A stretch of 64,000 bases of DNA from Methylomonas sp. GTDB lineage: Bacteria; Pseudomonadota; Gammaproteobacteria; Methylococcales; Methylomonadaceae. A program made the position numbers and the translations under genes. This document shows, piece by piece, positions 8,123-17,131 of the stretch; position 1 is the stretch's first letter, and each line of letters opens with the position of its first letter. The DNA lies in NCBI GenBank assembly GCA_002929135.1, contig PESC01000001.1, positions 17,557 through 81,556 on the forward strand, read 5' to 3'. The notes beneath the pieces were generated by a model. It did no database searches. It worked only from the letters and a program-made list of their open reading frames with translations, and was not told the origin of the DNA.

Positions 8123-9973
8123 ATGTACTTGTCAAGAACGTTCATCGTACTCATTTTGTCGATGTTTCTGGTCGGCCCCGCCCATGCCTGGTGGAACAAG
8201 GAGTGGCCAGAACGAAAGAAAATCGTGCTGGACACCTCGGCCACTGGGGTTCCCATTGCGGAAAACCAAACCCATGTGCCTGTTCTGATCCGTTTGCACA
8301 GCGGCAACTTCCATTTCTTCCTGCATACCCAGGCTGACGGTGCCGACCTGCGCTTTATCGCGGGCGACGACCAGACTCCCCTCCACTACCACATCGAACA
8401 GTACGATCAGCTCTTCGGACTGGCCAACGTCTGGGTTCAGGTTCCCGTCCTGACGCCGGGTACTGCGGATGCCCATATCTGGATGTACTACGGCAATGCC
8501 AAGGCGCCGCCAGCTCAGGATCCGGCGGCGACCTACGACGCAGCCACCGTCCTGGTCTATCACTACGCCGAACCTTCGGGCTTGCCTCGCGATACCAGCG
8601 CGTTCGCCAACCACCCCAGCGAAGGCAGCGTCCGCCTTGGCCAACCCGGCTTGATCGATTTGGCTGCGGCCTTCGATGCCAAGTCCTCATTGCGCATACC
8701 CGCGAACGCTAACCTGACGATACCTGCCGACAAGGGATTTACCTTTTCCACCTGGCTTAGGCTCACTCAAACCCAGTCGTCGGGGAGAGTATTTACCTTG
8801 GGGCCAGCGGATTCGGGGCTGCGTCTGGAAATCGCCGACCAGGGTCTTGTTTTCCGTCAGACTGTGGGCGGCAAGGACGTCGTCGCGCGAACCAGCACCC
8901 CCCTGGCGACCGATCGGTGGTATCACGTCGCGGCAACTCAGGGCAGCAAACTTAAGCTGTACCTGGATGGCGTGCTGGTGGCGGAGGCCGAAAACCCCAA
9001 CCGGCAAAATCTGGCCGGTGACCTGATTCTGGGCGCGACTGCAGCGGGCAACGGCTTCACCGGCCTGTTGGACGAGACCCATCTCGCTGCTGTCGAGCGC
9101 TCGGTCGACTGGATACAACTGGCCGCCAAGGGACAGGGGGCGGACGGTAAGCTGGTGATTTACGGCGAAGACCAAACGATCGCGGAGGCCGCCGGTTCCG
9201 ACCATTTCGCCTTGATCAAGACCTTGGCGGGCAAGATCGGCGTGGACGGCTGGGCGATCATAGGCGTGACGCTGGCGCTGGGACTCCTAGCGTTCGACGC
9301 CATGTTCACGCGCTTCATGATGGTGCGGCGGGTGGAAAAGCACGATCGCCGCTTTGCCGTCGAAGCGCGGGAACTGGTGAATCGCATTCTCAAGGAACCG
9401 GATACGGAATCGAAACAGCGGGAGCTGGAAAGAATCGGCCAGATTTACCGGCAGAGCGGGCTATTCAAGCTTTTTCAGACCAGCATAGTCGAGCTAGACC
9501 GGCTTCTGGAATTGGCGGTTGCCTGCGGTCGGGGCAAGACCCTGGCGGTCGAGGGGCTGGAGGTGATTCGCTCCAGCCTGGACGCAACCATGGTCGAGGA
9601 AAGCAACCGGCTGAACGCCCGCATGGTGCTGGTGACCATCGCCATCAGCGGTGCGCCGTTTCTGGGTCTTTTGGGCACCGTCGTGGGGGTAATGATGACT
9701 TTCGCGTTGGTGGCGGCGGCGGGCGAAGTCAATGTCAACACCATAGCGCCTGGAGTCGCCTCGGCCATGGCGACCACGGTGGTAGGTCTCGTCATCGCGA
9801 TTCCCTGCATGTTTGGATACAACTATCTCGCCACCCTGATCGGCAAACGGATGTCGGTCATGGAAGTCTACGCCGACCAGTTGATCGGCATCTTGGCCTT
9901 GGCCCATTCCAGCACCTACGCCACTACGGAGGCTACCCATGCGACGCCGAACCCGACCGAAGCCATACGATGA
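8123..9973 (+). CDS. DUF2341 / LamG-like / MotA-TolQ-ExbB fusion protein
   Basis: A 616-residue fusion. Residues 1-22 are a signal peptide ending PAHA. Residues about 23-140 are a DUF2341 domain (WWNKEWPERKKIVLD), and about 155-350 a concanavalin A/LamG-like beta domain (FTFSTWLRL, RWYHVAATQGSKLKLYLDG). The C-terminal part (about 370-600) is a MotA/TolQ/ExbB proton-channel domain, with membrane segments near 372-392, 500-530 and 545-575 and the typical PFLGLLGTVVGVM motif. It should form an ExbB-like pentamer powering a TonB-type protein, with a large periplasmic sensing or binding domain. An upstream in-frame ATG at 8078 is possible; 8123 gives a clean signal peptide. Overlaps exbD by 35 bp. 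Confidence 0.87.
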   Translation: MYLSRTFIVLILSMFLVGPAHAWWNKEWPERKKIVLDTSATGVPIAENQTHVPVLIRLHSGNFHFFLHTQADGADLRFIAGDDQTPLHYHIEQYDQLFGLANVWVQVPVLTPGTADAHIWMYYGNAKAPPAQDPAATYDAATVLVYHYAEPSGLPRDTSAFANHPSEGSVRLGQPGLIDLAAAFDAKSSLRIPANANLTIPADKGFTFSTWLRLTQTQSSGRVFTLGPADSGLRLEIADQGLVFRQTVGGKDVVARTSTPLATDRWYHVAATQGSKLKLYLDGVLVAEAENPNRQNLAGDLILGATAAGNGFTGLLDETHLAAVERSVDWIQLAAKGQGADGKLVIYGEDQTIAEAAGSDHFALIKTLAGKIGVDGWAIIGVTLALGLLAFDAMFTRFMMVRRVEKHDRRFAVEARELVNRILKEPDTESKQRELERIGQIYRQSGLFKLFQTSIVELDRLLELAVACGRGKTLAVEGLEVIRSSLDATMVEESNRLNARMVLVTIAISGAPFLGLLGTVVGVMMTFALVAAAGEVNVNTIAPGVASAMATTVVGLVIAIPCMFGYNYLATLIGKRMSVMEVYADQLIGILALAHSSTYATTEATHATPNPTEAIR

Positions 9974-10343
9974 TCTCAATGTCACGCCACTGATGGATCT
10001 CGCCTGGAATTTGCTGGTGGTGTTCATCATCATGGCCACGGTGACCGTCCAAGGCATCGCCGTCAAGCTGCCACAGGGCAGTCCGGCACCCAGCTTGACC
10101 AAGCCGAAGACCCAGGCCGTGACGGTTCTGGCCGACGGACGTATCTTCCTGGGCACCATGCAGGTGACGCTGGCCGAACTGGAGCAAAGGCTGCGCCAGT
10201 ACAAGGCCGCCGATCCCAGTGTGCCGGTGGTACTCAGGGGGGATGCCGAGGCTCGCTACCAAGAGGTCGTTGATGCCTTGGACGTGATCAAGCGGGTCAA
10301 CATCACCCACCTGGGATTGGTTACGAAACGACTGGTGAGATAG
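9939..10343 (+). CDS. exbD: ExbD/TolR family protein
   Basis: 134 residues, the usual size. One N-terminal membrane helix carries the proton-conducting Asp (NVTPLMDLAWNLLVVF, Asp at about residue 19), followed by a periplasmic domain with the usual ADGRIFLG and VPVVLRGD strands. A GGAGG ribosome site lies at 9928-9932 and the start sits inside the end of the fusion gene. Together with the ExbB-like domain before it and the TonB-like protein after it, it makes a complete motor. Confidence 0.9.
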   Translation: MRRRTRPKPYDDLNVTPLMDLAWNLLVVFIIMATVTVQGIAVKLPQGSPAPSLTKPKTQAVTVLADGRIFLGTMQVTLAELEQRLRQYKAADPSVPVVLRGDAEARYQEVVDALDVIKRVNITHLGLVTKRLVR

Positions 10344-10389
10344 CGTCGAGGGTGACGCCTCTGCTGTCAGCCTACCGGAGACACTGCCT

Positions 10390-11022
10390 ATGAATATCCT
10401 GATTCGTTCGATGATATTGGTGTTGGCCGTAGGCGCCGCCTGGTGGATCCGCGAGCAGCTGGATCAGGGGCCGCGCCAGCGGACGGAGGAGCAGCAATGG
10501 GTGAAGCTCATCGAGGAACCGCCGCTTCCGGAGCCTGAACCTCCCCCCGAGCCGGAACCCATGGAGGAACTACCTGAGCCCGAGATTGAAGACGTGGTCG
10601 AGGAGCAGCCGGAGGAGGCGGAAGCCGCCGCCGACGAGTCCTTGGGTGTCGACGAGGAGGGCCAGGGCGCGGGCGACGGCTTTGGTTTGCGCGCCAGGAA
10701 GGGGGGTATGGACCTTTTGCTATCGGGCGGTCGCGGTTCTCCTTTTCATGCTTATGGCGCCACCCTGGCCAACAAACTGCAACGCTACTTGGCCGACGAT
10801 TCCAATTTGCGCGGGAGAAACTTCATCGTTGTGCTGAACCTGTGGATCGATTCGGCGGGCAGGATAGAAAGGAGCGCCGTCGTTCAATCCAACTGCAGTC
10901 ACGACACCGATGAACGCCTGGTTCAAGCGATCACGACCTTTCCCTACCATGTGGCGGCTCCACCGACCGACATGCCCCAGCCCGTAAGAGTTCGCATTCG
11001 ATCCAAGCCGGGTATCGGCTAA
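10390..11022 (+). CDS. TonB-like energy transducer with acidic linker
   Basis: 210 residues. An N-terminal membrane anchor (about 4-22) precedes a Pro/Glu linker (about 42-90; LIEEPPLPEPEPPPEPEP) and a C-terminal alpha/beta domain (about 130-205) that includes IVVLNLWIDSAGRIERSAVV and ends like TonB/TolA C-domains. The linker is almost purely acidic, unlike the mixed PE/PK linker of classical TonB. It would span the periplasm and pull on an outer-membrane partner. No TonB-dependent receptor gene is in the window, so the partner is unknown. Confidence 0.75.
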   Translation: MNILIRSMILVLAVGAAWWIREQLDQGPRQRTEEQQWVKLIEEPPLPEPEPPPEPEPMEELPEPEIEDVVEEQPEEAEAAADESLGVDEEGQGAGDGFGLRARKGGMDLLLSGGRGSPFHAYGATLANKLQRYLADDSNLRGRNFIVVLNLWIDSAGRIERSAVVQSNCSHDTDERLVQAITTFPYHVAAPPTDMPQPVRVRIRSKPGIG

Positions 11023-11090
11023 ATCGGGCAGCCATTGCGTCAACCCGTATCGGTCGGGGCCTGTACCGGGGCTTTGGGCCTGAAGACCTT

Positions 11091-11119
11091 CTCGTTCCCA
11101 CGCTCCGCGTGGGAACGAG
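11091..11119. repeat. REP-like palindrome (GTTCCCACGC type)
   Basis: A near-perfect palindrome with core GTTCCCACGCTCCGCGTGGG. Related copies lie at 15310-15336, 43789-43816, 43839-43868 and 43960-43988. All are intergenic. It sits between the convergent TonB-like gene and pstB and could also act as a shared hairpin terminator. Confidence 0.75.
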
Positions 11120-11159
11120 GACGAGGAACCTGAATAGTTACGGGATTTTTAGGTTGAAC

Positions 11160-11999
11160 CTAACCAAAGCGACCGGTGAGATAATCCTCGGTCTGCTTCT
11201 TCTCGGGCTTGATGAACAGATTATTGGTAAGACCAAATTCGATGAGTTCGCCGAGGTACATGTAGGCCGTGTAGTCCGAAACCCGCACCGCCTGTTGCAG
11301 GTTGTGGGTCACGATCAGGATCGTCACCCGTTCCTTGAGATCGCTGATCAGTTGTTCGATGCTGGCGGTGGCGATGGGATCCAGGGCTGAGGTAGGCTCG
11401 TCGAACAGCAATATCTCCGGATCGGTTGCCAGCGCGCGCGCAATACAGACCCGCTGCTGCTGGCCGCCGGACAGGTTGAACGCGGGTTCGTCGAGGCGAT
11501 CCTTCACTTCGTCCCACAGGGCGGCGCTGCGCAGCGCCTGCTCCACGTTTTTCGCTATCCTGCCCCGATTGTGCTCGCCGCGCACGCGCAGCCCGTAGGC
11601 GACATTCTCGTAGATCGACTTCGGAAACGGATTCGGTTTCTGGAACACCATGCTGATACGCATCCGAACCTCGATGGGGTCTACCGTCGGATCAAGCAAG
11701 TTGATCTGATCCGGGTAGAGCATGATCCTGCCCTCGTAGCGATTGCCGGGGTAAAGATCGTGCATGCGGTTGAAGCAACGCAAAAAGGTCGACTTGCCAC
11801 AACCGGACGGGCCGATCAAGGCCGTCACCTTGCGCTCGTAGACGGGCAGATTGGTGTTTTTCAGCGCGTGGAAACCGCCGTAATAAAAATTGAGATTTTG
11901 CGCCTCCGCCTTGAGCGTGCCGGTCATTTCCTGCGAGGTCGCCACGCTGGGCGGCACATTCAGACGCGCCAGATTGGTCGCCATTTGATCTGTCACCAT
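11160..11999 (-). CDS. pstB: Phosphate ABC transporter ATP-binding protein PstB
   Basis: 279 residues. It has Walker [10 protein letters not shown] (near 73), the Q-loop [10 protein letters not shown], the ABC signature LSGGQQQR, Walker [14 protein letters not shown] and the switch His in VTHNL. The [15 protein letters not shown] region is PstB-specific. The N-terminus is extended by about 30 residues before the first beta strand. ATG 11999 has an AGGAAAA ribosome site and overlaps the pstA end; ATG 11984 is the alternative. It is the last gene of pstSCAB; no phoU follows within the window. Confidence 0.96.
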   Translation of the reverse strand: MVTDQMATNLARLNVPPSVATSQEMTGTLKAEAQNLNFYYGGFHALKNTNLPVYERKVTALIGPSGCGKSTFLRCFNRMHDLYPGNRYEGRIMLYPDQINLLDPTVDPIEVRMRISMVFQKPNPFPKSIYENVAYGLRVRGEHNRGRIAKNVEQALRSAALWDEVKDRLDEPAFNLSGGQQQRVCIARALATDPEILLFDEPTSALDPIATASIEQLISDLKERVTILIVTHNLQQAVRVSDYTAYMYLGELIEFGLTNNLFIKPEKKQTEDYLTGRFG

Positions 12000-12913
12000 T
12001 TGATCTTTTTCCTGATTTGATAGCGCAGGTAGATGGCGAACCCGTTCATCAGCAAGGTCATGATCATCAGCACGACGCCCGCGGCCGCCGCATTGACGTG
12101 GAACGCCGACTCCGGGCGGGATATCCAGTTGAACATCTGGATCGGTAGCACCGTGAACGGCGACATCAGCCAGTCGACGCTGAGAAAGGGTGGTTCCGCC
12201 GTGATCGGCGGGGGCGGCAGGAAGGCGATGAAGGTGAGCGCCCCGATGGTGATCAGCGGCGTGGTCTCGCCGATGGCGCGGGCCATGCCGATGATTACGC
12301 CGGTCATGATCCCGCCCATCGAATAAGGCAGCAGGTGATCCGAGATCATCCGCCAGCGCGTGGCTCCCAGTGCGTAGGCGGCTTCGCGGATATGCACGGG
12401 CACGGCGCGCAGCGACTCGCGGGTGGCCACGATGATCATCGGCAGGATCATCAGGGCGAGTGCGAGGCCAGCGCTGAGGATGGTCTCGCCCAGGCCGAGC
12501 ATGTGGACGAACAGACCGAGCGCGAGCAGGCCATAAATGATCGACGGCACGCCGGCCAGATTGGTGACGTTGAGTTCGATGAGGTTGGTGAGCCAGTTCT
12601 TGTCGGCGTACTCTTCCAAATAGATCGCCGCGCCGACACCCAGGGGGACGGCCGACACCATCGTCACCAGCATCACCACCGCCGAGCCAACCCAGGACGA
12701 CAAAATGCCGGCCCGTTCGGGATGCCGGGATGGATACGAGGTCAGAAACGTCCCGTCGAGGCGCTGATAGCCGTCGAGGAAAAGATCGAGGATGGCGGCA
12801 AACAGCATTAGTACCGCGATCATGGTGCACACCAGCCCCAGCCGCGCGAACAGGTGATCGTTCCATTTGTGGCGCGCAATCAGTGCGCGCAGCTCGGCGA
12901 GACGCGGATCCAT
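11993..12913 (-). CDS. pstA: Phosphate ABC transporter permease PstA
   Basis: Inner-membrane permease, 306 residues, with six hydrophobic segments. The permease loop reads [20 protein letters not shown], the EAA-type contact site for PstB. ATG 12913 has a GGGAGG site seven bases upstream and overlaps the pstC stop by one base (TGATG); an upstream TTG at 12946 is less likely. Confidence 0.95.
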   Translation of the reverse strand: MDPRLAELRALIARHKWNDHLFARLGLVCTMIAVLMLFAAILDLFLDGYQRLDGTFLTSYPSRHPERAGILSSWVGSAVVMLVTMVSAVPLGVGAAIYLEEYADKNWLTNLIELNVTNLAGVPSIIYGLLALGLFVHMLGLGETILSAGLALALMILPMIIVATRESLRAVPVHIREAAYALGATRWRMISDHLLPYSMGGIMTGVIIGMARAIGETTPLITIGALTFIAFLPPPPITAEPPFLSVDWLMSPFTVLPIQMFNWISRPESAFHVNAAAAGVVLMIMTLLMNGFAIYLRYQIRKKIKW

Positions 12914-13866
12914 CAGTAGACCTCCCGGAAACGTTTGCGCAGCCAATGTCCTGCGATGTTGAAGCCCAGCGTCATCAGCGCTAGGGTCAAACCGACCGCG
13001 AAGATGCTCTGGTAACCGAGGCTGCCATGCGGCAGGTCGCCCTGGCTGACCTGGACGATGTAGGCCGTGATGGTCGCCGCCTGCTCCATCGGGTTGAAGG
13101 TGAAGTTCGGCTGCAAGCCCGCCGCGATCGCCACCACCATGGTTTCGCCGACCGCGCGTGACGCCGCCAGCACGTAAGCGGCGACGATGCCCGAGGTTGC
13201 TGCGGGCGTGACGACGCGCACCGCCGTCTGCAAGCGCGTGGCCCCCATGGCGTACGACCCTTCGCGCATGCTCATCGGCACCGCGCGCATCGCGTCCTCG
13301 CTGACGGAGGCGACATAGGGCACGATCATCACGCCGATCACCAGCGCCGGCGCGAGCATGTTGAAGCCGGGTAGTCCGGGCAACAGCGTGTCTTGCAAAA
13401 GCGGTGTGAGCAGCAGTAGCGCGAAGTAGCCGAACACCACGCCCGGCACCGCCTCCAGCAGCTCCAGGATGGGCTTGACGGTCTCGCGCACCCAGTGCGG
13501 CGCGAATTCGCTGAGATAGATGGCGGTGATCGTGCCCAGCGGCAACGCCACCGCAAGCGCGATCCCGGCCACGGTTACCGTGCCGGACACGAGCGGCAGC
13601 ACGCCGTAGCGGGGGTTCTCGAACAGCGGCGACCAGACGGTGCCGGTCAGAAACTCGCGGAGCGAGACCTCCTCGAAGAAGCCCGCCGACTCGTGCACCA
13701 GTATCGCTACGATCGCCACCGTGGTCGCGACTGCAACCAGCGCCAGCAGCAATAGAATCGATTCGATGACTCGTTCCTTGACATGCCGAAAAAGTCTGCG
13801 CTTGAAACGCGGCGTAACCACGGTGTCGGCTATGGGCGCGCTATGGACGGCATCGATGGGGGACAT
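12913..13866 (-). CDS. pstC: Phosphate ABC transporter permease PstC
   Basis: Inner-membrane permease, 317 residues from ATG 13866. The first membrane helix ([21 protein letters not shown]) follows about 35 polar residues; the EAA loop reads [20 protein letters not shown]. Neither ATG 13866 nor ATG 13911 has a strong ribosome site; the shorter form gives the usual N-terminal length. The 238-bp gap to pstS holds no gene that I see. Confidence 0.93.
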   Translation of the reverse strand: MSPIDAVHSAPIADTVVTPRFKRRLFRHVKERVIESILLLLALVAVATTVAIVAILVHESAGFFEEVSLREFLTGTVWSPLFENPRYGVLPLVSGTVTVAGIALAVALPLGTITAIYLSEFAPHWVRETVKPILELLEAVPGVVFGYFALLLLTPLLQDTLLPGLPGFNMLAPALVIGVMIVPYVASVSEDAMRAVPMSMREGSYAMGATRLQTAVRVVTPAATSGIVAAYVLAASRAVGETMVVAIAAGLQPNFTFNPMEQAATITAYIVQVSQGDLPHGSLGYQSIFAVGLTLALMTLGFNIAGHWLRKRFREVY

Positions 13867-14103
13867 AAAAATGTTGGGTTTCGGATTTCGAGTTTGAGGT
13901 TTGAACGACATCACACGTTGAACTGCAAACCGGCCCAAAGAGCTGGCTACGGGAAAGAGATCGCACTGTTTACCGTGAAAGCGTCGCGTAGCAACTCCTT
14001 GAATTTCCCTACCCAGGAACCTTGCGTAGGTGTCAGTACCATTCGATTCCTAGGCGCAATCCACGGGCCTTGAAGCCGGGCGATATCTTCTGGACGCTGT
14101 GTT

Positions 14104-15195
14104 TCACCGCTCGGCTTCCATCTTCATCAGCTTTCCGATCGTGAGTCCCGCGCCGGTTTCGCCGTCGAAATTGCTACCCAGGCGCAGATTGACCAGCGTT
14201 TCGATATTGTAGGCGTAGGCCTTGGCGGGCAAGGGAATGTAGCCAACCTCCCTGACCAGCTCGTCTGCGTTGTGGTTGAAGAATTCCACGAACTCTCTTA
14301 CCTCGGGTTTTGCCGCCGACTTGGCGCTGACATAAATGAAGAGCGGGCGTGACAGCGGATACACTTCACTTTGGACTGTCTGCACGGACGGCGCGACCGC
14401 TGGCATGCCCTCCGCCGCAGCGATGGCGACGCTCACGAGCTTGTCCTTGTTGGCTTCGTAGTAGGCATAGCCGAAATAGGCCAAGCCGTTGATATCCCGA
14501 TTTACCCCCATGACGAGGATGTTGTCGTCCTCGCTCGGAGTGTAATCACCCCGGCTGGATCTCGCCCTGCCGACGACTGTCTCGGTGAAGTATTCGAAGG
14601 TGCCGGAATCCGCACCGGGGCCGAACAGATTGAGCGGCTGATCAGGCCAGGCCGGGTTCACCTGGTTCCAGCGGGTGATCTGGCCCTGCGCGGCCGGTTC
14701 CCACATCGTCCTCAGTTCCGCGATGGTCATCGTTTTCGCCCAGGTATTCCGCGGGTGGATGACGACGGTGATCGCGTCATAGGCGATGGGCATTTCGAGG
14801 TAATTCACGCCAGCCGCCTTGCAGTCTTCCATTTCCTGTTTGGTGATCGGTCGGGAGGCGTTGACGATGTCGAGCTCGTTGCGGCAGAACTTATTGAAGC
14901 CGCCGCCGGTGCCCGAAACACCCACCGTTACCCTCACCCTGCCTCTCCTGGCTTTCTGAAATTCCTCCGCGACCGCTTCGGCGATGGGATAGACCGTGCT
15001 CGATCCGTCGATCTTGACGATCTCGCCCCGCGCGTACGCCGGGGTGGCAAGCACCGCCATAATGGCACCCGCTGCGCATAAATTTTTTAGAAATACGTCG
15101 GGCCATCCCCAGTGTTTCTTGTTCCTTGAGGGGGCAAAAACGCAGAGCAGCGGGTTTTTTGGAGATGGGTTCTGGTGTCGCCTGATACCTGCCAT
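14104..15195 (-). CDS. pstS: Phosphate-binding protein PstS (start uncertain)
   Basis: Periplasmic phosphate-binding protein of the Pst system. The mature part begins near RGEIVKIDGSSTVYPI and shows the phosphate-site motifs SSTVYP, GVSGTGGGF, ASRPIT and GADSGTFEYF. The signal core AAGAIMAVLATPAYA is clear, but from ATG 15195 the n-region is about 40 residues, which is long. A shorter, better signal start (MARRISK, ATG 15106) lies in a different frame and would join this frame if one A were missing from an A6 run. A frameshift, a sequencing error, or a long n-region are all possible. A Pho-box-like site lies at 15246-15263. Confidence 0.88.
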   Translation of the reverse strand: MAGIRRHQNPSPKNPLLCVFAPSRNKKHWGWPDVFLKNLCAAGAIMAVLATPAYARGEIVKIDGSSTVYPIAEAVAEEFQKARRGRVRVTVGVSGTGGGFNKFCRNELDIVNASRPITKQEMEDCKAAGVNYLEMPIAYDAITVVIHPRNTWAKTMTIAELRTMWEPAAQGQITRWNQVNPAWPDQPLNLFGPGADSGTFEYFTETVVGRARSSRGDYTPSEDDNILVMGVNRDINGLAYFGYAYYEANKDKLVSVAIAAAEGMPAVAPSVQTVQSEVYPLSRPLFIYVSAKSAAKPEVREFVEFFNHNADELVREVGYIPLPAKAYAYNIETLVNLRLGSNFDGETGAGLTIGKLMKMEAER

Positions 15196-15245
15196 ATTGC
15201 CCTCTGCTCTGTCACTACAAATGGCGTGGAAACTACCGGTGCAAT

Positions 15246-15263
15246 GTTTCAGCTTCATGACAA
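15246..15263 (-). promoter_or_regulatory. Pho-box-like site upstream of pstS
   Basis: On the minus strand TTGTCAT (15263-15257) and CTGAAAC (15252-15246) are separated by GAAG, an 11-bp period. The first half matches the PhoB half-site well, the second only moderately. A TAGTTT about ten bases downstream could be the -10. Location directly ahead of pstSCAB, a classic PhoB target, supports it. Confidence 0.5.
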
Positions 15264-15309
15264 GGGTTGCCCTGGCCATGGGCTGTTCTAAGGTTGTAAG
15301 GCTACGGCC

Positions 15310-15336
15310 TCGTTCCCACGCGGAGCGTGGGAACGA
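15310..15336. repeat. REP-like palindrome (GTTCCCACGC type)
   Basis: Core GTTCCCACGCGGAGCGTGGG, the inverted orientation of the copy at 11091-11119. It sits between pstS and the end of the amidinotransferase gene. Same family as 43839-43868 and 43960-43988. Confidence 0.75.
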
Positions 15337-15363
15337 GAGGCCCCTCACTGAGGGAGTCATTCA

Positions 15364-16476
15364 TCAAAAATACGACTGGAGACCGCCCCGACGGCGAACA
15401 TCGAGCGTGGCGCAGTGGAAGGCGCCGCCGAAGGGCAGGTAGCTGGTGAAGGCGCAGGGGATGGGTTCGAAGCCGTGGTCCTTGAGGGTTTTAATCAGCA
15501 AGGTCTGGGTTTTTTCCACGACGACGCGCTTTTCATCCAGCATCAGCACGTTGAGGCTGATCCACTTGCTGCACATGGAGAAGAACTTGGCCATCATTTC
15601 CGATTCGGCGTAAGGCTCGGGTTCCGGGGCGACGATGATGTCCCACGACGACAGTATTTTCGGCAGACGCGTCACATCCACCCATTCCGGGTTGATCAAC
15701 ACCTTGCCGGGGGCCAGTACCATGAAGGTCGAGTCGATGTGCATGGGGTCGGGGCAGCGGCTTTCGATTTCATGCAGACGGAAGCCGTCGCCCAGATAGT
15801 TCTGCAACCATTCGACGCCCGCGCGGTTGGTCACATTGCTGATCTGATAAAAGATATCACGACCGCAGCGCAGAAAATCGGCGGCGTCGAATACCGGTTC
15901 AAAATTATTGATCTGATAGCGCAGCGGTTCGCCCAGTTTGGGCATGACGTAGTCTTGTTCGTAAAGCGCGTCGAGCAGTTGCGGCTTGGGGGCGGATGTC
16001 CATTTGGCACCTTGATCGTGGTACTCCTTGAACAAGGTGCGGTAGGGCAAGCCTTCGAAATAGCGGCAGCGCCAGGGCATGGGGGTTTCGATGATCTCGT
16101 CGCCGATGACCAGAAAGCCATCACGCGGGCAGGCAATGCAAAAGCCGCGCGAACTCCAGTCTGGCGTGGCGTAGCGTTTGGAAAAATTGGTGACATCCGG
16201 CCTACGCACCTTGACGCCTTCGGCTTCCAGAATGTGGATGAATTCGGCCAGCTGTTTTTGCGCCGGTTTGACCAAGGCACTGGGGTAGTGCCAGCCTTGC
16301 GCCATGCTCTTGAGAAACCAGGCCAGTGGCTTGGGGATTTTTGTGGTCAGGGTGAAATGGGCGGGCGGTATGGTGGCGCCTTCGAGTCGGCCGACGATGA
16401 CCTCTTCAAGCGGATCCCACTCGTTCCAGGAATTGACCGGGCCGGGTTTTTCGGTTGATTGCGGCAATGTTGTCAT
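15364..16476 (-). CDS. Glycine amidinotransferase-like enzyme (AGAT/SxtG type)
   Basis: A 370-residue enzyme of the arginine:glycine amidinotransferase fold. By hand alignment the catalytic triad of human AGAT (D254/H303/C407) corresponds to Asp207 (CGRDIFYQ), His246 (DPMHIDSTF) and Cys355 (GGAFHCATLDVRR). NSWNEWDPLEEVIVG at the start is also typical. The family moves an amidino group from arginine to an amine: glycine (guanidinoacetate), inosamine phosphates, or toxin precursors as in CyrA/SxtG. Substrate cannot be told here. No guanidinoacetate methyltransferase or biosynthetic cluster is adjacent. Confidence 0.85.
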   Translation of the reverse strand: MTTLPQSTEKPGPVNSWNEWDPLEEVIVGRLEGATIPPAHFTLTTKIPKPLAWFLKSMAQGWHYPSALVKPAQKQLAEFIHILEAEGVKVRRPDVTNFSKRYATPDWSSRGFCIACPRDGFLVIGDEIIETPMPWRCRYFEGLPYRTLFKEYHDQGAKWTSAPKPQLLDALYEQDYVMPKLGEPLRYQINNFEPVFDAADFLRCGRDIFYQISNVTNRAGVEWLQNYLGDGFRLHEIESRCPDPMHIDSTFMVLAPGKVLINPEWVDVTRLPKILSSWDIIVAPEPEPYAESEMMAKFFSMCSKWISLNVLMLDEKRVVVEKTQTLLIKTLKDHGFEPIPCAFTSYLPFGGAFHCATLDVRRRGGLQSYF

Positions 16477-16580
16477 GGGTTTTCCTTTTTTAAAAAAAAC
16501 GGGTAATCATTCAGTACTCGCTGAATTTGCTGGTTGTTCTCGTTCTCACGCTCTGAATTGGTGTTGGCGTCGGTAGCACC

Positions 16581-17048
16581 TCAGGGCTTTTCCGCTGCCG
16601 GATGGTCGGCGAATACCGCGTAATGACCGTTCTTGTCGAAACTGACGACTTGATAATCATCCTTGCGGCCACCCATTTCCATGCCGGGGCTGCCCATGGG
16701 CATACCGGGGGCGGCCAGGCCGATGACATTGGGTTTTGTTTGCAGCAGTTTGCGAATGTCGGCAGCTGGGACATGACCTTCGATGACGTAACCGTCGACG
16801 ATGGCGGTATGGCAGGAACTCAATTCGCCGGGTACGCCGTGTTGTTTTTTGATGGCATCCATGTCGTCGCTGATGACATCCTTGACGATGAACTGATGCT
16901 GTTTGACGTGTTCGATCCATTTGCCGCAACAGCCGCAGGTCGGGCTACGGTAAACCGTCATTGCCGTCGCGGGCGCGTTGTCTTCGGCGACGGCGGGCAA
17001 GGCGGTTGCGATGATGAGCGATGCCAGCAGTGTTTTGATGAGTGTCAT
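16581..17048 (-). CDS. DUF411 metal-binding protein
   Basis: A 155-residue secreted protein. Residues 1-21 are a signal peptide (ending PAVA). The DUF411 core has a CxCC cluster (Cys38, Cys40, Cys41 in SPTCGCCGKW) and a second conserved part CHTAIVDGYVIEGHVPA. The C-terminus is Met/Gly-rich (PGMPMGSPGMEMGG), which suggests copper handling. A GAGG site precedes ATG 17048; a longer frame to 17090 lacks a signal peptide. DUF411 genes are often near copper resistance genes; none is seen here, although an HvfABC copper cluster lies 39 kb away. Confidence 0.8.
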   Translation of the reverse strand: MTLIKTLLASLIIATALPAVAEDNAPATAMTVYRSPTCGCCGKWIEHVKQHQFIVKDVISDDMDAIKKQHGVPGELSSCHTAIVDGYVIEGHVPAADIRKLLQTKPNVIGLAAPGMPMGSPGMEMGGRKDDYQVVSFDKNGHYAVFADHPAAEKP

Positions 17049-17131
17049 GTGTGCCTCTTTTTTTGAAAACTGGATTTGGCAGAACCGCATCTACGGACTA
17101 AACAGTTATCTGGAATGAGCCGGGATTGAAG

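Noticed and set aside
12335..12811. Open frame antisense to pstA
   Set aside because: Low-complexity His/Asp/Gln-rich translation, typical of an antisense shadow.
14891..15106. 71-codon frame beginning MARRISKKF as a separate small gene
   Set aside because: It overlaps pstS completely and only its first seven residues look meaningful; kept as evidence for a possible frameshift.
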